Shown here piece by piece: positions 47,640 to 61,130 of a stretch of DNA of 64,000 nt; position 1 is the stretch's first letter; the number at the start of each line of letters is the position of its first letter. Below the pieces are notes generated by a model, which ran no database searches, had not been told where the DNA came from, and worked only from the letters and a program-made list of their open reading frames with translations. A program made the translations under genes and the position numbers. Source of the stretch: Adiantum capillus-veneris (taxonomy: Eukaryota; Streptophyta; Polypodiopsida; Polypodiales; Pteridaceae); the NCBI GenBank assembly GCA_014529385.2, contig CM043952.1:158563557-158627556 (forward strand). The letters are read 5' to 3'.

Positions 47640-48330
47640 CCCCCTTTCCATTACAAGTCATCCCAGATGAAGGTTGTGCAATGTCCATGGGCGATAACAC
47701 TATGTCTATGCAAGGCCATGGAATGTGGCCCTATTATGCCAATGGAAGAAATGCATGGAGTAACACTATGTTATACAAGATGTGGGTATTGCACGGTTTG
47801 TTGAGTGTTTTTTGTTGTCGAGGCTCCGTCTATACTACATTGTCCAAACAAAAGCAATTGAAGATGGCACACTCTTGCTTTTATTGTCGGGTATGCATTT
47901 CCGTTGTCTTTGGCCTTTTGGGTACCCACTTACACTTGGTTGTTGTGGTTGGTGGAGACTGTTGAGCTGATTGGCAAATTGATGGTTTTGGTTTCCATTG
48001 CTAATTTGTTTTAGTTGGTTGGGGTTAGTTGGGTTGTGTTTTCTTTGGAATCCATTGATACTTGGGTGGGTTTGCTTTAGGTTTCTACTATCGTTTGGGT
48101 TGTCACTGCCAAGTATAATTGGGTTGAGGTTGTTGAGATTTGGTTGGAGGATGCTCCTGCTTTGCTATGGTTTCCGCTTGTGGATTTGTTGGCTTGAGTA
48201 TCCATATTTGCTTAGATTAGTTGGCCATGATAGATTTCCTCACCCATACCTATTTTGTGATTTGTCTGTTGAAGTGTCGTATAGGCATAAGTGTCATCAC
48301 TAGCTGTAGATCTAAAACAATCGGAAGTAT
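47640..48330. other. Unrecognised stretch, possibly gag-related
   Basis: The plus strand is T/G-rich (GGTTGGGGTTAGTTGGGTT), so the minus strand encodes Asn/Gln/Pro/Lys-rich sequence like the low-complexity end of a gag protein. That would fit the minus-strand Gypsy remains to its right, but no zinc knuckle is visible. A weak plus-strand open stretch (CAMSMGDNTMSMQGHGMW) is unrecognised. Confidence 0.3.
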
Positions 48331-51300
48331 CTCCCACATATGATCACTATGTGCTACTGGAGGACATAAGAGGTCTTGTTGAGTTTAAATTTTAAAGTAT
48401 CCTCTTGCCAATCCATAATTTCTTTGTAAGTCCACATCCAAGGAATGCCTGGGATGACTGCTTTGTTGAGATTTGGATCTGTCATGACATGAAATTGATG
48501 TGGACATTGATAGTGGTCAATATTGATTGACAGATTGGCTTCACCTAAGTTGACCATCTTTCCGTGATTTGCAATCTAGAGCTCTATTTGATTTGTCATT
48601 AGTAATACATTTGTCGTCTTGATGCACGTAGAGTATTTGATGACATTGACTCGAGCTCCAGTGTCCACAAGTTCTTGCTCTGTCTATCCGTCTGGAAGCT
48701 GTATTGTGATGCATACATCCATGCCCCCAAGCCAATTTGCTCCATCTAAATGGCTTTGAGTTGAGGAGGTTCCATTGTAGGTGATGGAATTTGCACATTG
48801 TTTGGTCATTCTTTATACTTTAAAGTCTGCAACTTAGCTTCCTCTCAACCTTGTGCTTGATTAGCCTAGGCTTTCTTCTTCCTTTCAGCTGATTCATGGA
48901 TCTTTTTGACCATTTCGATGGTTAGTGGTAGATGATATTTCTTCAACCTGCATCCACTAATGCAATTGGGCATCTCTTCTCCCTCTAATGTTGCAAGATG
49001 TATGGCTCCACTTGATCATATATCATGAATCACAAATGGGCCATTACCTATTTAATCTCTTGGAGTGTTTTTTCAAGGTGTATACTACTATGATAATCTC
49101 CTGTTTTGAACTCCTTGTTGATGATCGTGAAACTCCTTCATGCATCTTTTTGGGTATAAATGCCCCATTTTGTAGCAGTATTATGCTAATCCTCTAGCTT
49201 AGAGCAACTGGTTATAGCCTAAAAAGCCATCAAGAAAGCTATAAGCTTCCTTTCATGAAACTTGCTCCATCACATGCTTTGTAATTGGTAGGGAATGATT
49301 ATCTCTAATAGTAGTTGTGTTTACCTTCTTGAGATTTACACATACTTGTAACTTTTTATTCTTTTTGGACACTACCAACCCAACCTGTGTGCTCAATCTT
49401 GCAGATAAACTAGGCTTCTTTAAGCTTATCTATCTCCTCCTTGATCTTAGCAAAGGTTTTGCTATATGTATAGGAACATTGGATGTGAGGCTTTGTATCA
49501 CCCTTAAGGGGTATTGTGTGTTGAAAAATGTTTGGATCTACTCCATTAAGATATTTGTCTAAACATGCAGACACATCTCTATATTCTTTGAGCATAGCTA
49601 TCAAAATCCACTCTTCCTCCTTAGTTAGGTCAGTGGTAATGTATATCAACTTTGGTTCGTCTCCTAGTTTAGCTCAGTCTATGCATTTGCCTTTCTCAGG
49701 TCCATTGTAAGATGTCCCTAGTCCTTTAATTTCTCACATTGGTTTGCTAAACTATGATCTTTTGATCTTAGATCGTGTCTCTTTTGTAGTGAGAGGGTGT
49801 GTCAAATATGTTTGTGTCTGAGCTCTCTTCGCTCTCCATCTGGGTTGTCCAAACCGCTTCAATTTTTTATTTTCTTATTTTTCCTTAGTTTTTGTCATCC
49901 TAGATGACATTTCAATTGTGTCTTTGCTTTTCATTTTTCTTCGTTTCTTTGGATTTGTTTTTGTTAAAGTATGTTACATATATCCCCGTGTGATCTTGTC
50001 CTTGACAAAATCTCTTGCTCATCAAATACTATGATTTGTTCTTCATAAGAGGCATGGGTTTTCCTTTTGTTTGCTTTTGTTTTCTTACTTGTTTGGCATG
50101 ATACCTTTTTTTTTTTGGATTTTTGGTTAGGAAAATCGTAGAAGATTGCTTCTTTTTTAATTCAGTTTTGTTTTGTTTTCAGAGCTACTTGATAGGTCAT
50201 TCTTTGCATCTATCTCTAGAAGAATATCTTCTTGTGAATCTTGAAACTCTTCCTCATTTTTGTTGCTCAAATATCTGATGGAGATTTCATCAACTAGATT
50301 CATTCCACATTCATAGCATTGATCTGCCTGTAGGGATGTTTGTGGAGCCCCCATTCACTATCTTGACCTAAGAGGATAATTTATAGGTTTAGACTTCTGG
50401 TTTGCTATGAATATGAATGTGTTTTTGCCCATTGTACATTGATTTTTTGTTGGTTGTACAACATATGATGGCTCTACAACATCATCTAGACTAGTCGAAT
50501 ATGAAGGACCTTCATCAACATGTGTGTTCCTCTCAAGTTCTCTCTCATAGGACTCAATTGGCTCTTCATGATATGAAGTCGGTAGAAACATCCTCTAATT
50601 ATGAAGTTTTTCTCTTGGCTAGGTGTATCACATAATAGCTTGGTTCTCTTGAGGTAAAGGAAGTTGTTGGCCCAACATTAGTTGAGGCTTATCTCGCGTC
50701 TCCCCCTTGGCCTATGTAATTCGGGCCTATTTGGTACCTCAGGTGGTGGTGGTGGAAAAGGCTGCACCCCTAGAGGTCCATATAGCCTTTCTCTCATGTA
50801 GTTCTTGTTGTAAAAACACCAATGAGTTTCATGCTTAAGGGCTTCACTATGTGTAAAACTACCATATCTTGTGCATTCAAGACATGTTTCTAAAACCCCT
50901 TATCTATTATAAAAGCACAAATGAGTTTCATGCTTGAGGGGTTCACTATGTGTAAAACTACTATATCACATGCATTCAAGACATGTTTCTAAAACCATGA
51001 ATTTTTCAAGGAATATAATGTACCCTTTTATATTAAATTCTATAAGTTTTTTTCAAATTTGAAAAAATAATATCCTTCTATATATAGATTTCTGTAAGGT
51101 TGAAGAACTTTAAATACCCTTCTATTGAACTCACATGATAGGTTACACTTTTCTTAGGTGACCTCCCCGAGGTTTCATGGTTGGCTCAGTTTTGCTTGAC
51201 CGCACACCACTTCAAGAATTGTGCCATTTTTAGTGTTGCTGGTCTAGGCTAAGTGTTACACCATGGGGTGGGATGATCCCCTCCATAAGTGTCACATCTC

Positions 51301-54300
51301 CTCATGGGTTATTGTTGTACATTTGGGTTTGGTCAATTGCTCTGGTTCATCCTCCTAGTCACTTATCAACCAATTGTGATCAATGCTTGTTATGGTTAGA
51401 GTTTGAACATTTTTCTTCATTGTGGAATTACTTGTAGGAGAAGAGGCACTATGGGTCGTGTTGTCTGCATCCTTGTCACCTCTTTGTATTCCTTACAATT
51501 GTCAAGTAGATATAATGCTTCTCCAATGACTTGCTCAAATGTTGTGCAAGCTTTTAAGTGTAGGTCCTTCTTGAGAGTCTCATTCCTCAAAACCTCTATA
51601 AACAGAAGTAATAGTCTCTCATTTTGCGGTAACTGTTGTATAGGACATCTCTATATGTATAGTTTTAAGTGAAGTGAAGCGAAGTCTCCTTCACTTTCTT
51701 GTTCTCTTTTTGCTTTAAGATTTTGGACACAATGTTATGCTTGATTCCCTTTTAGAGAATTCCTCAACAAATTCACACATAAGTTGCTCTATGTTTGGGA
51801 AATCAATCTCTCCTATTCAAAGGTTGGAACCATTTCAAAGATATTCCTTCCAATGTCATCTCAATCCCTTGTATTGAGTGTGGAAATCTACCACTTGCTT
51901 AGCTCTCAAAACCTATATGAAGAGTGAGACATGTGCATATGAATCTTCTGATCCATTGTACTTTTTGGCAAGACACTTAAATACTTGAGATGGTCACATT
52001 TGTCGTGTATCTACGACCATTTTAACTACTCTTGGTTCTTTTGCTAGGACATCTCTAGCCTTGTAACCCCCACTAGGAACTCTAGTTGGAACCCTTTCTG
52101 TGTCTCTCCCCTCAAGATGCACATTTCTTGCTTTTGTCATTCTATCCAAATCTCTTGTCATATAGATCATGCTAGGAGATTCAGTGCCCTTGTATGTAGT
52201 TATTGGAACCCTTGAATCCAAGGATCCCATTGGTCTAAGCACTAAAAACTATTGTCGTTTCATTGAATTAGCAATCCTAGTTCTCTTTGGACTCATTCTT
52301 TTCATTTTTGGCCTAGTCTCTGATACAATAGACCAAAACGTGCTAGGAATGACATAATACTCATGGAGTGGGCCTCCAAAGTATGTATATCTCTCAAGTC
52401 CTCTCCAGTCTACTATCGAGTATCTATGCCCATAGTTATCAAGCATGAATAAATGGGTGTCTACACCTTTTGTGTATGTAAAAGTATACAATCGGTTATG
52501 CTATGACAACTCTCCTAGGTAGGGCTCATCGCATCTGTAATATTGCATTTGCTTACCATTACCGTACTTGTACAATCCCACATGGGTGTCTTTTGTGTTG
52601 ATTTGTGTCGTTTTGTTTACTCACCTCAGTTTTACATTTGGAATGTCCAAATTAGGTGGCTTATCCTCTAGCTCTATGTCAACTTTTTCTTTTGTGCCTG
52701 TTATTCCCAACTTATCCACAATATAGGGGTTTTTCTTACCAAGATACATTATTCTCTCATTATCAAATTTTCCATCGTCATTGTAGTCTACACGATCTAG
52801 GTCGTTGAACTCATTAGGCATCTCTTCTAACTTCACACAGTAGAAATCCATACCGTCTTTATAGATTTTGCACTTTGGTCATTTTTGAATTGGTATTTCA
52901 AGTGCAACAATTTTATTTTGGGTGTTGGTTGGGATGGTCCCGATCCCATGCTAGGTCCCGCATTGAAAATCACCTTATTGACTCCCTCAACCATGTAGGT
53001 ATAGGATCTCTCTAAAGACATGTCAGACAGATTCTCCTCAATGATCGGCTCTGAGGGAGGTAGTGGTCCCTAATTCACACTCTCCTCTATTAAAATGTTG
53101 CCAACTTGGTCTCCTATGGCAAGTTTTCTAATACGCAAAAAAAGTGGAGGAAAAGCCTTCTGCTTCTTCTTCTTCACTAACTAAACATAAGAAGTCTACA
53201 AAGCATAAAAGGGAAAGTACAACACAAGGGGAAACTAATACAACATTCTAGTGTGAGCATTATGCTGATAATGAGGATTCACTGGTATATTAGGCTAGTA
53301 TTGTAGGTTAGGCTGATAAGGCCTTTTCGTAACTTGACCTCTATTGTAGTAACATTCCTCAGTAACATGATTAGTCCGCTTATACTCAATGGAACACCAC
53401 TTTTGTTTAGGATATTGTTGTGGCAACACAAGAACACTGATGTGTCATCGAATAATCTCCTCCACATGTCAAGCAATGTCTTGATGGTGGTATACTCTGG
53501 TTATGAACTCTCAAGGTATGATCCATTCTCTTTAGATGATCCACATTCACTTGTTGATGTATCGGTGGTGTTCTCATTGTATTTGCATTGTTAGCTATAG
53601 CTTGTGGGTCATTCGAGGTAGTATCACCATCATGTGCTACCTCTCCATAGATTGTGCAGTTGTCTACTAAATAGACAACCTCTCTTGTGACCTCATCTAC
53701 TATCGTGTATTTTTTCAAATCCTTCTTGAGGTGGTCATTCTTGATCGCCTCAATGAACAACACTACTTGGAAATCCTCTTGGGTCTTCTCTCGTGGTGGA
53801 TATCTCTCAACGTATTGCTTGAATCGCAATGTAGCCTCTCGTACTCTCTCATTGTCTTTTTGCTTGAAAGAATGGATTTGTGACATTGTATTGTGCTTGA
53901 TCCCCCACATAGAAAACTCCTCCACGAAGTCTTGCAATTGTGCTTCTATGTTTCCATAGTTTTCTTTTTCAAAGGTTGGAACCATGTAAGGGCGGTGACT
54001 TCCAAATTTAATCCAAAACCTTCAAATTGGATGTGAAAATTTGTGATGTGCTTAGCTGTCAACATTTGTTTATATGATGTGCAATGTGCATGGGGGTCCC
54101 TTCATCCATTACACTTTGATGCCATGCATTTTGTGACTTGAGATGGACGCATAGATCCTGGCTCCACGACATACGTCATCACTCCTGGAGCTCCTGAAAA
54201 AGCTTCCTCATAAGGAGGTGTTGGTGCTCTAGGTACAACTCTTGGTACTTCACTTGTAGTCACATTTGGCATTACTCGCTCAGTATGATGTGGCACAGAT

Positions 54301-54400
54301 GACCCTATAATGGATGTATAGCCACCTCTATTTGCAGTTCTCTCTGGATGAGTATCCTCCATTTTGATTTTTCTTGTGGTAGAATCTACTCTTCTAATGC
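48330..54400 (-). mobile_element. Mosaic of Ty3/Gypsy fragments (fossil)
   Basis: Minus-strand Gypsy pieces in an abnormal order. From the right: gag start (54.1-54.36 kb); gag body with a C-x2-C...H...C knuckle (53.4-53.99 kb, RFKQYVERYPPREKTQEDFQ, CLTCGGDYSMTHQC); unrecognised charged frames (52.25-53.02 kb); a second gag-start-like block (51.4-52.24 kb); acidic linker pieces (50.15-50.6 kb); RT start (49.2-49.71 kb, TPLKGDTKPHIQ-type, then EEIDKLKEA); and a protease-like piece (48.35-48.8 kb, LNKAVIPGIPWMWTY) that should precede RT. At least two copies are mixed or rearranged. It is heavily broken, with no flanking LTRs of its own. Confidence 0.75.
50811..50998. repeat. 99-bp tandem duplication
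   Basis: AATGAGTTTCATGCTT(A/G)AGG...CATTCAAGACATGTTTCTAA occurs from 50821 and again from 50920, with only a few differences. It lies within the Gypsy mosaic. Confidence 0.88.
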
Positions 54401-54644
54401 TCAGTTCTTTGCTCAGCTTTGTCGAGGTTTCAACAACTCCAATTTTGGCTTTTTAAGTTCCTGGTGCTAGGATTACACTTGGAACACTGGGCATAGTCAA
54501 TTGGTAAATCATTGGAATCCCTTGATAAGTAATTTTCAAAAAATCATTTCTTGATACAACTTCAAATTTGTATCCAAACTTGTCTTAGATTAAGACAGTC
54601 TATGTAGTTGTTGAAGCAAAAACATATAGGACCTTATCTTTCAT

Positions 54645-56338
54645 TGTCATTAAATCTAATATCTAACCAACCCAAACGATTTTCTCATATTAAACTGATC
54701 ATTTAATGTGGGATAATAAACAGGAACAAGGATTAGAATATAGACATGTGCTTACGGATCTATCTCAACACGGGGCCAATGGTAAAGGGGCCCAAATATG
54801 AGAGATGGTATGTCAAAGAACAAGGTTAACTAAGGGAGCTTAAAAGACCTTAGGGTTAGCTTCATTAAAGACCTCCAATGGTTAGTGTTAAAAGTCCTTT
54901 GACTTTAGGAAATGACCTTAGACAAGCTAGGGTTGAGCTTGAGGTAGGAACCCGACCTAAACTTACCTTTGACCTTAGGCAAGCTTGAGGTGGGAACTCC
55001 ACCTAAGCTGCTTGTCATGCTTGATGACTAAGATACTTGAGGTACTTGTCATACTTAATGAGGAAGTTGCTTGAGAAACTTCCTATGCATGGGGGGTAAG
55101 GTGCTTGAGTCAAAAAGAGACCCTACAAACTTAATGAGGGAGTTTCTTGAGAAGCTTCCTATGCATGGGGGGTAAGGTGCTTGAGTCAAAAAGAGACCCT
55201 ACAAACTTAATGAGGAAGTTGCTTGAGAAGCTTCCTATGCATGAAAGTCCCAAAGTTAGGGGAATCTTTGACCTAACCTTCCACTCACCCAAAGGGCACC
55301 CCTTTTCTAAAAGGGCACATGGGACACATGTCAGACTCTCACTAAGCTTAACCACATGGTGTGCTTGAATGCTATTGGTTGGGCTAAAGAGGGGTACAAT
55401 GAGCTTATAGTTCCATCCAACAAATATCTAGATATTTTCAAGCTCTCTCTCTCTCTCTCTAAGGGGTAAGGAGGACACTTGTGAAAAGACTACCCATGTA
55501 CTTGACTGCATGCTACATGTGATTGGCTAGGGGGAGAGGGGTCCAATGAGCTTGCAGCATGTGGAAAAGTTTCAACTTGCCCCAAGCAAGCAAGGGGGGT
55601 GCTAGGGGGATATACACCACACACACACACACACACACACACACTCATTTTGTGGATTCATTCTCACTTGGTGAAAGTTGAGGAACTCCACCTCCTTCTC
55701 CAAGCTTGTGAGAAGTAAGAGCCTACACCAACACTCTTGGCTATGGAATGCAAATCCAACCAAAAGCCATGCTTCAATGCTTAAGCTTGCCATCTTCTCC
55801 ATCTTCATTACTATGCTATTATGTATGCTAGCAAGAAGAGAGATGATAAGTGAGGAACTATTTCTTTCTCCTATGGAATGTTTCTTCTTCCTCTTCCCTA
55901 CCCGCATTCCCTACTAGCTCTCTCCACCTTCGAAGGTGTTTGAGGCCTTGGGACTGAGGCTTGGGATAGTAGATGCCTTATACAAAGTTTATGTTATGCT
56001 TGTGATGCATGAAGCTTTCCATCTTCATTGCATCACCTAGGTCACAAGGAACACAAAGATTGTATTGTACCAAGTCTCTCTTGATGGGAGAAACTATAAT
56101 ACAAATGCCTATTGGAGGGGGGACCGGCTCCGTATGAATCCGGTCCTCAACTATTGTCATGTTCTCTAAACTCTCTCTCTTGCAGAAGTATTGTTCATGC
56201 CAAGTTAACTAAGTACCATGTTTATGTTGCTACCATCAATTAAGTTCAACCGCTATGCTCCCAAATAATCTCACAAAAGTGCTTTATCTAATTTCCTAAT
56301 TCCGCTACTCTCAAAGTTCATAGGCCATTTCCATTACA
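54645..56338 (+). mobile_element. Solo LTR of the 37.6-46.2 kb Gypsy family, opposite orientation (fossil)
   Basis: The reverse complement of the 1.7-kb LTR, from TGTCATTAAATCTAATATCT to CCATTTCCATTACA, with no internal region on either side. The flanking 5-mers TTCAT (left) and TTCGT (right) differ at one base and may be a decayed target duplication. A solo LTR forms by recombination between the two LTRs of a full element. It has a CA run (55617-55644) and a shortened CT run (about 55442-55460). Confidence 0.85.
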
Positions 56339-56339
56339 T

Positions 56340-56693
56340 TCGTGATCACCTTGTATTTAATGGACTTCCCTCTATACATGTTGATATATTCTTGTATGGA
56401 TATGCAATAGAGCGATATGGATGTATCATCTGTTAAGGCATGTTTTGTTTTCAAACAATGGACTTGCCTAAGATGTTTTGAAGATAGCAATGGCCATGAT
56501 TCAAGCACTGCATCTCTTTGGTTAGAACTAGCTATCTCATGTCCTTTCTTGCATAGATCAAAAGCCATTTGTAGAAATCAGAAGACTCTGAAGTCGTATT
56601 AGACACGTAGTCCTCAATGATAGGTTCTAGGACTTCCATAGGCTCTGCTAGAAGTTTGTGATTGACCCCCTGGTCTAATGATATGCTACCCTT

Positions 56694-56728
<35 letters not shown>

Positions 56729-57400
56729 TAGTCTTCGAATTATAAAAAATACCACATCTAAAAGCATGCATTCAAATACAAATTGAGTGTTTGCACAAAC
56801 CCAACCTGTTACCTATTTACGCTCTCTCAAAAATCTGCAAAAAGGCTTTTCAGCTCGACCAAAATTTTTTGAACTCCTTTGAATCTTGTGTTCTTGTCTG
56901 GAACCTGTGTGGAATTTGTGTATACTCTCAAACAATTAACCAAACCCGTAAAATCGGTTCTTCTTTTGAGTGGCATTTATCAGCTCTTGAATGGAATGTT
57001 TCTAGGTAGTATTTTGTTGAAAACTCCAACTCTGCCTTGCTCTTAAGGTCATATCTTAGTTGTTCCAAGTGATCAAGATTGAAAAAAATCAAAAATATGT
57101 TCAAACTTTGATTGTTTTTTCTTAGAATTGCGAAAAGGCTAATTTAGACACCCATGAACAAAAATACAAATTTGAGGCCTCAAACGACATTTTTCCAAAC
57201 CCTTGAACTAAAGGGTTATCAAACACTTCAACAAATGTAGCTTGAGAGCGGCATACCTTTAGGTCAAGTGCTACTTCAATATCTATAGAACTGATTTCAG
57301 CTACATTTTGATAAAAAAGTTTTGCAATCATAGTCCGTATGTAAAAGTTATGGTCGTTTTGCAAAAAGCACTTTTCACTTGCAACACAAAATTGCTTGTA
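56340..57400. other. Unrecognised stretch with a CT microsatellite
   Basis: CT run at about 56696-56727. A minus-strand open stretch at 56311-56568 (VLESWPLLSSKHLRQVHCLK) overlaps the solo LTR edge and is not recognised. Confidence 0.4.
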
Positions 57401-58900
57401 ACTTGAGCTCGACTGGGTATTCTTGGCCGAAACTAAGTCATTGGAAGATACAAGACATGCACAACAAGGTCACCAAGTCATGTCAAGTTTTTACCTCTGT
57501 AGCAGATGGATAGAAAAAAAATGTGATTTTTTTCTCAAAATTGTTTTTTGTTTTTTTTTTTTAGTCTTTTTTGGTCAAGGAGAACACAAAAATTTATAGT
57601 TTTAGGATGTCCTGATAGAATGTTTTGCCTGGATCTTGAACTCCCAATATTTAAATGACACCAAATTTTGATTGTGCACTCAACACATCGTGCACTACAA
57701 GCACACCAAACTTGAGCCCAATCTGACAACTTTCTACAATACTTGAGCAAAAATCGTGATTTTTTTCTCAAGATGCTCCCTTTTCAACTTTTTCAAAGTT
57801 TTTCACTTTCTCTAGGATCCTCACCTTATGAATAGCCTACCCACCAATTTTGGTCCAATTTGGAGTTTCAAAAGGTCCCCTAACTTTGTTTTGGCAGTTT
57901 CAAAATTCCTTCTCACTGTTTTGAGCCTAACTTATGATTTGAGTGTCCAAATTTGACTTTGAAAAGACGAGTGAGTTCCTCACATCAAGGCCTACAAGCA
58001 CACCAAGTTTCAGCTCTTTTTGAGGTTTGGTAAAAACATGTGATTTTCTTCCTAAGGTCAACACAAAGTTGTCCAAATGATTTTCTTTCGTTTTGTTGGG
58101 TTTCCCACTCTTTGTAGGCCAATTTTAGCATTTTCTAGCACTTTTCGACTAGGGTTTGGTCTAACCTCATGTGGAAATGTCCAATTTCAATTTTTTCTTT
58201 GATGAGTGTGATCCTTGCATCAAGCTCTCCCTCTAATCCAATTTTGGCAAAAAAATCTTCTTCTAGCAGGTAGATGGTGCAAAAATCACGGATTTCTCTC
58301 TCTATTCCTTCTTTCGATACCGTTTTTTAAATTTGACTTGATAGGGGTAAATTTTGCATTAAGGCCTATATTTGAACCAAATCTTAGCCAAAATTTCTTT
58401 TTCTAGCTGGTTGCTAATGCAACAATTGCAATTTTCTCCTCTGCTAGTGCTTTTGGGAACTTTTTCCAATTCCCAAGTGTTATACCCTCTTTCAAGGCTC
58501 ACCAAATTTCACAGTGTTTGGTCAACTGGTTTGAGTTTAATCCCAAGTTTAGCACTTTCTCAAACTGAAAGCGAGAATTTGACCTCACACTCACAATATG
58601 TGTCCAAATTTAGTTTTCATTTGATGTCTTGGTTTCTTAGGTCAAGTAGAACCCTTGTCCCAACCCTTGTCAAGTTTTGACTCCTGTAGATGGGTGATGT
58701 GCAAAAAATGCTATTTTCTACCTCTATTTCTGCTTCGGGTAACTTTTTTCAACTTTGACTTGATAGGGGTGGTCCTTGCATCAAAGTAGTCCGACCACCG
58801 AACCAAGTCTTGATTATAAATTCTTTTTCTAGCAGGTAGCTAGTGCAAAATTCACGATTTTCTCTTGCTAGTAGGTAGAAATGGAGTTTTTTCTAGATTT
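57400..58900. repeat. Degenerate repeat field, probable leader of a minus-strand Gypsy element
   Basis: Variants of two sentences recur in order. One is GACTTGATAGGGGTGATCCTTGCATCAAGG-like, at about 57966, 58201, 58336 and 58756. The other is TTCTAGCAGGTAGATGGTGC followed by AAAAATCACGATTTTCTC-like, at about 57742, 58260, 58401 and 58825. Spacing is irregular (about 140-420 bp). The field lies on the internal side of a Gypsy primer site at 59.4 kb, where leader or spacer repeats are expected. No coding region found. Confidence 0.6.
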
Positions 58901-59395
58901 CACTTTTTCACATGTTCTTGCTATCACTTTAGGTCCAATGTGGCACAAGAAATCAAAATTTCCAGAAAAGTGAACTCCCTTGGGTGAATTTTCCTCTTCC
59001 TTCACTCCTTTTGTTGATTTCTACTTGAAGCACATGCTAACACAAAAACTCAACCATAATGCGAATAAAAACTCATCCAGAAATGATTTACTTACCCTAC
59101 TCCTAAAACAAGAGAAAAGAACACTAAAAAACAACTTATTATAAAAACTCTAAAATTTGCATTTTTCAGCCTAGTGAACTTCGTTGCTCCAACAACTAAT
59201 AAAGCCATGCACCAAGCTCTAAACCTACTCTCAACACTTTACTCTATCTACCAAATACTTTTATGGTGAGAACCTCAACACTAAAAATGCAAAGACCAAG
59301 GATGCCTCAATCTCCAATTCTCCTCTACTCTATCTAGCTAGTCTATCTAAGGTAACTATGTCGGACTCGACTGTGTTCCCACTAGTCTAGGTACT

Positions 59396-60280
59396 CGATC
59401 CCTGCCAACGGTGCCGATGTCTCGGGGGGGCCTTCACAGCTCTATCACGTCTCTCAAAGAGACGGTCCCAAGACTAAAATTCCAATTCCAGGGAGCAAGT
59501 GACTTAACTAGGGCATGGAGGCATGCCAAGAGGTTATCAATCTCTTGTTTGAACACAATACACTCTGTGGAAATGATCTATGAACTCTCTAACTATAGAA
59601 ATCCTAATTTCTACCTCTCCGTTCCAATCACACATACACACGCAAAACCAATAGCAAATCAACTCCGATCAACACCAAACTTGGGAGGCATGTTCCTTAC
59701 TAGGTCAAAAACACTTATGAACTAGTAAACCTAAAATTTGCACACTTGTAAAAATCACAATTTTCTCCAACAATGAAATTACACATCACCGAACCTATTG
59801 TCGGACACACCTACTAGATGCTCCTAAGCGTTGGGATTCACATGCAATTAATGAAATATCAAAATGATGCTTGGATAGTGAGATATTTTACCGGAAAGGT
59901 CTTGGGAATTGACGCTCGGATCTTGCAAAGTTCTTGCAATGTAGATATGGATGCATAGAGCTCCTTGAGGCTAATGCATTGATGCTCTCGGCTTGTTGAT
60001 ACAATAACTTTACGGTGTGGTGCAAAGAGATGAAACCTTCACAAAAAGAGGGAGCTCACAACGTACAGACAAACCTTATCTCTTATTAACAATAATATAA
60101 CTCTCCATCAAAACCTTACAAAGTTGACTTTTATACCCTAGCTATGGGTCTTTTATGTACAAAGGCCAAAACTACTTCAAAAATGATTGACCTGTCCTAG
60201 AAGCTTGTCTAACTTATTATACATCTTGGAAGCTCATAGCCTCGGATTTTGCATAAATGAAAAGTCATCAAAGATCTAAT
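59396..60280 (-). mobile_element. Gypsy 5' LTR and primer binding site (fossil)
   Basis: On the minus strand an LTR end CCCCCCGAGACA (inner edge 59418) is followed by TCGGCACCGTTGGCAGGGAT, close to the TGGCGCCGTTGCCGGGGA primer site of many plant Gypsy elements. Further out, a TATA-like GGGTATAAAAG on the minus strand near 60130-60140 and a long leader fit an LTR promoter. The outer LTR edge (about 60.2-60.3 kb) is not resolved. No partner LTR was found in the window. Confidence 0.65.
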
Positions 60281-61130
60281 GGTTTTTTGATGGGGAAATT
60301 ACAATCACTTTCTGTTTACAAGGGCTCAAACAACCTCTCAAGCATCTTTTTCTCGTGAAATGGCATCTATTGTTGGAATCTTCCAACAATGGTGGACACT
60401 TTACTAATTGAACTTTCCAATGAGCTTCATTACATGTCTTGAACGTGATATGTATGGGCAGTCTACATTTATACATTAAGATGTCTAGAACATATGATAA
60501 ATCTCATAGCACCCATAAATGAGTTTGAACTACAAGTGACGTACTCTGTCCACAAGTGATTATCATGTCGTTGTTTCATCCCCAGCATCCTAGATGAGCC
60601 ACCAACAGCAAGAATCTCATAACTGACATATCCATCATAATGAGTAGGGAGCTCCTTCACTCTCAGAATCTCTAATCTGACTTAGTGATTGAAACAAATG
60701 ACTCTATTTAGGTAATGCTCAAATCATTTCAATTGCACTTGTGATGGGTTTTAAGGGTTCATCTGGTTCTGAAATTAAGCATATTGGATCTTTAGAGGTA
60801 TTGACACCAAGATTGGTCATTCAAACTTTGTAGAACTGAGAGTATTCATGATCCAACAAATAGCCCTCTCCCCCTCTGCTTATTGGAATCTCTTCCAAAT
60901 TCATGTGATCACCAGATAATGTCAAAGGATGCACGATAAACATTGCCACCCCAAGTGCAAAGTGACTTTTGATATTAGTTGTAGAAAGCTCAATATGCCT
61001 TTTATCAGACATGATGATAAGCTTTTGTGTTTTGCAAGGACCATAAATGGTAATATGTCTAGACATCATCGTAAAAACAAAATTTTGGATAATCAACATA
61101 TGAATATTTTAAGCCAACCCGTAAAAACAT
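60270..61130 (-). pseudogene. Unrecognised host-like coding remains
   Basis: Two nearby minus-strand stretches read like ordinary protein rather than transposon. 60821-61099 contains LGVAMFIVHPLTLSGDHMNL, then EEIPISRGGEGYLLDHEYSQ; 60469-60660 contains KELPTHYDGYVSYEILAVGG, then SSRMLGMKQRHDNHLWTEYV. Between them SEPDEPLKPITSAIEMI continues the sense with interruptions. I cannot name the family. It may be a decayed gene or retrocopy. Confidence 0.4.
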
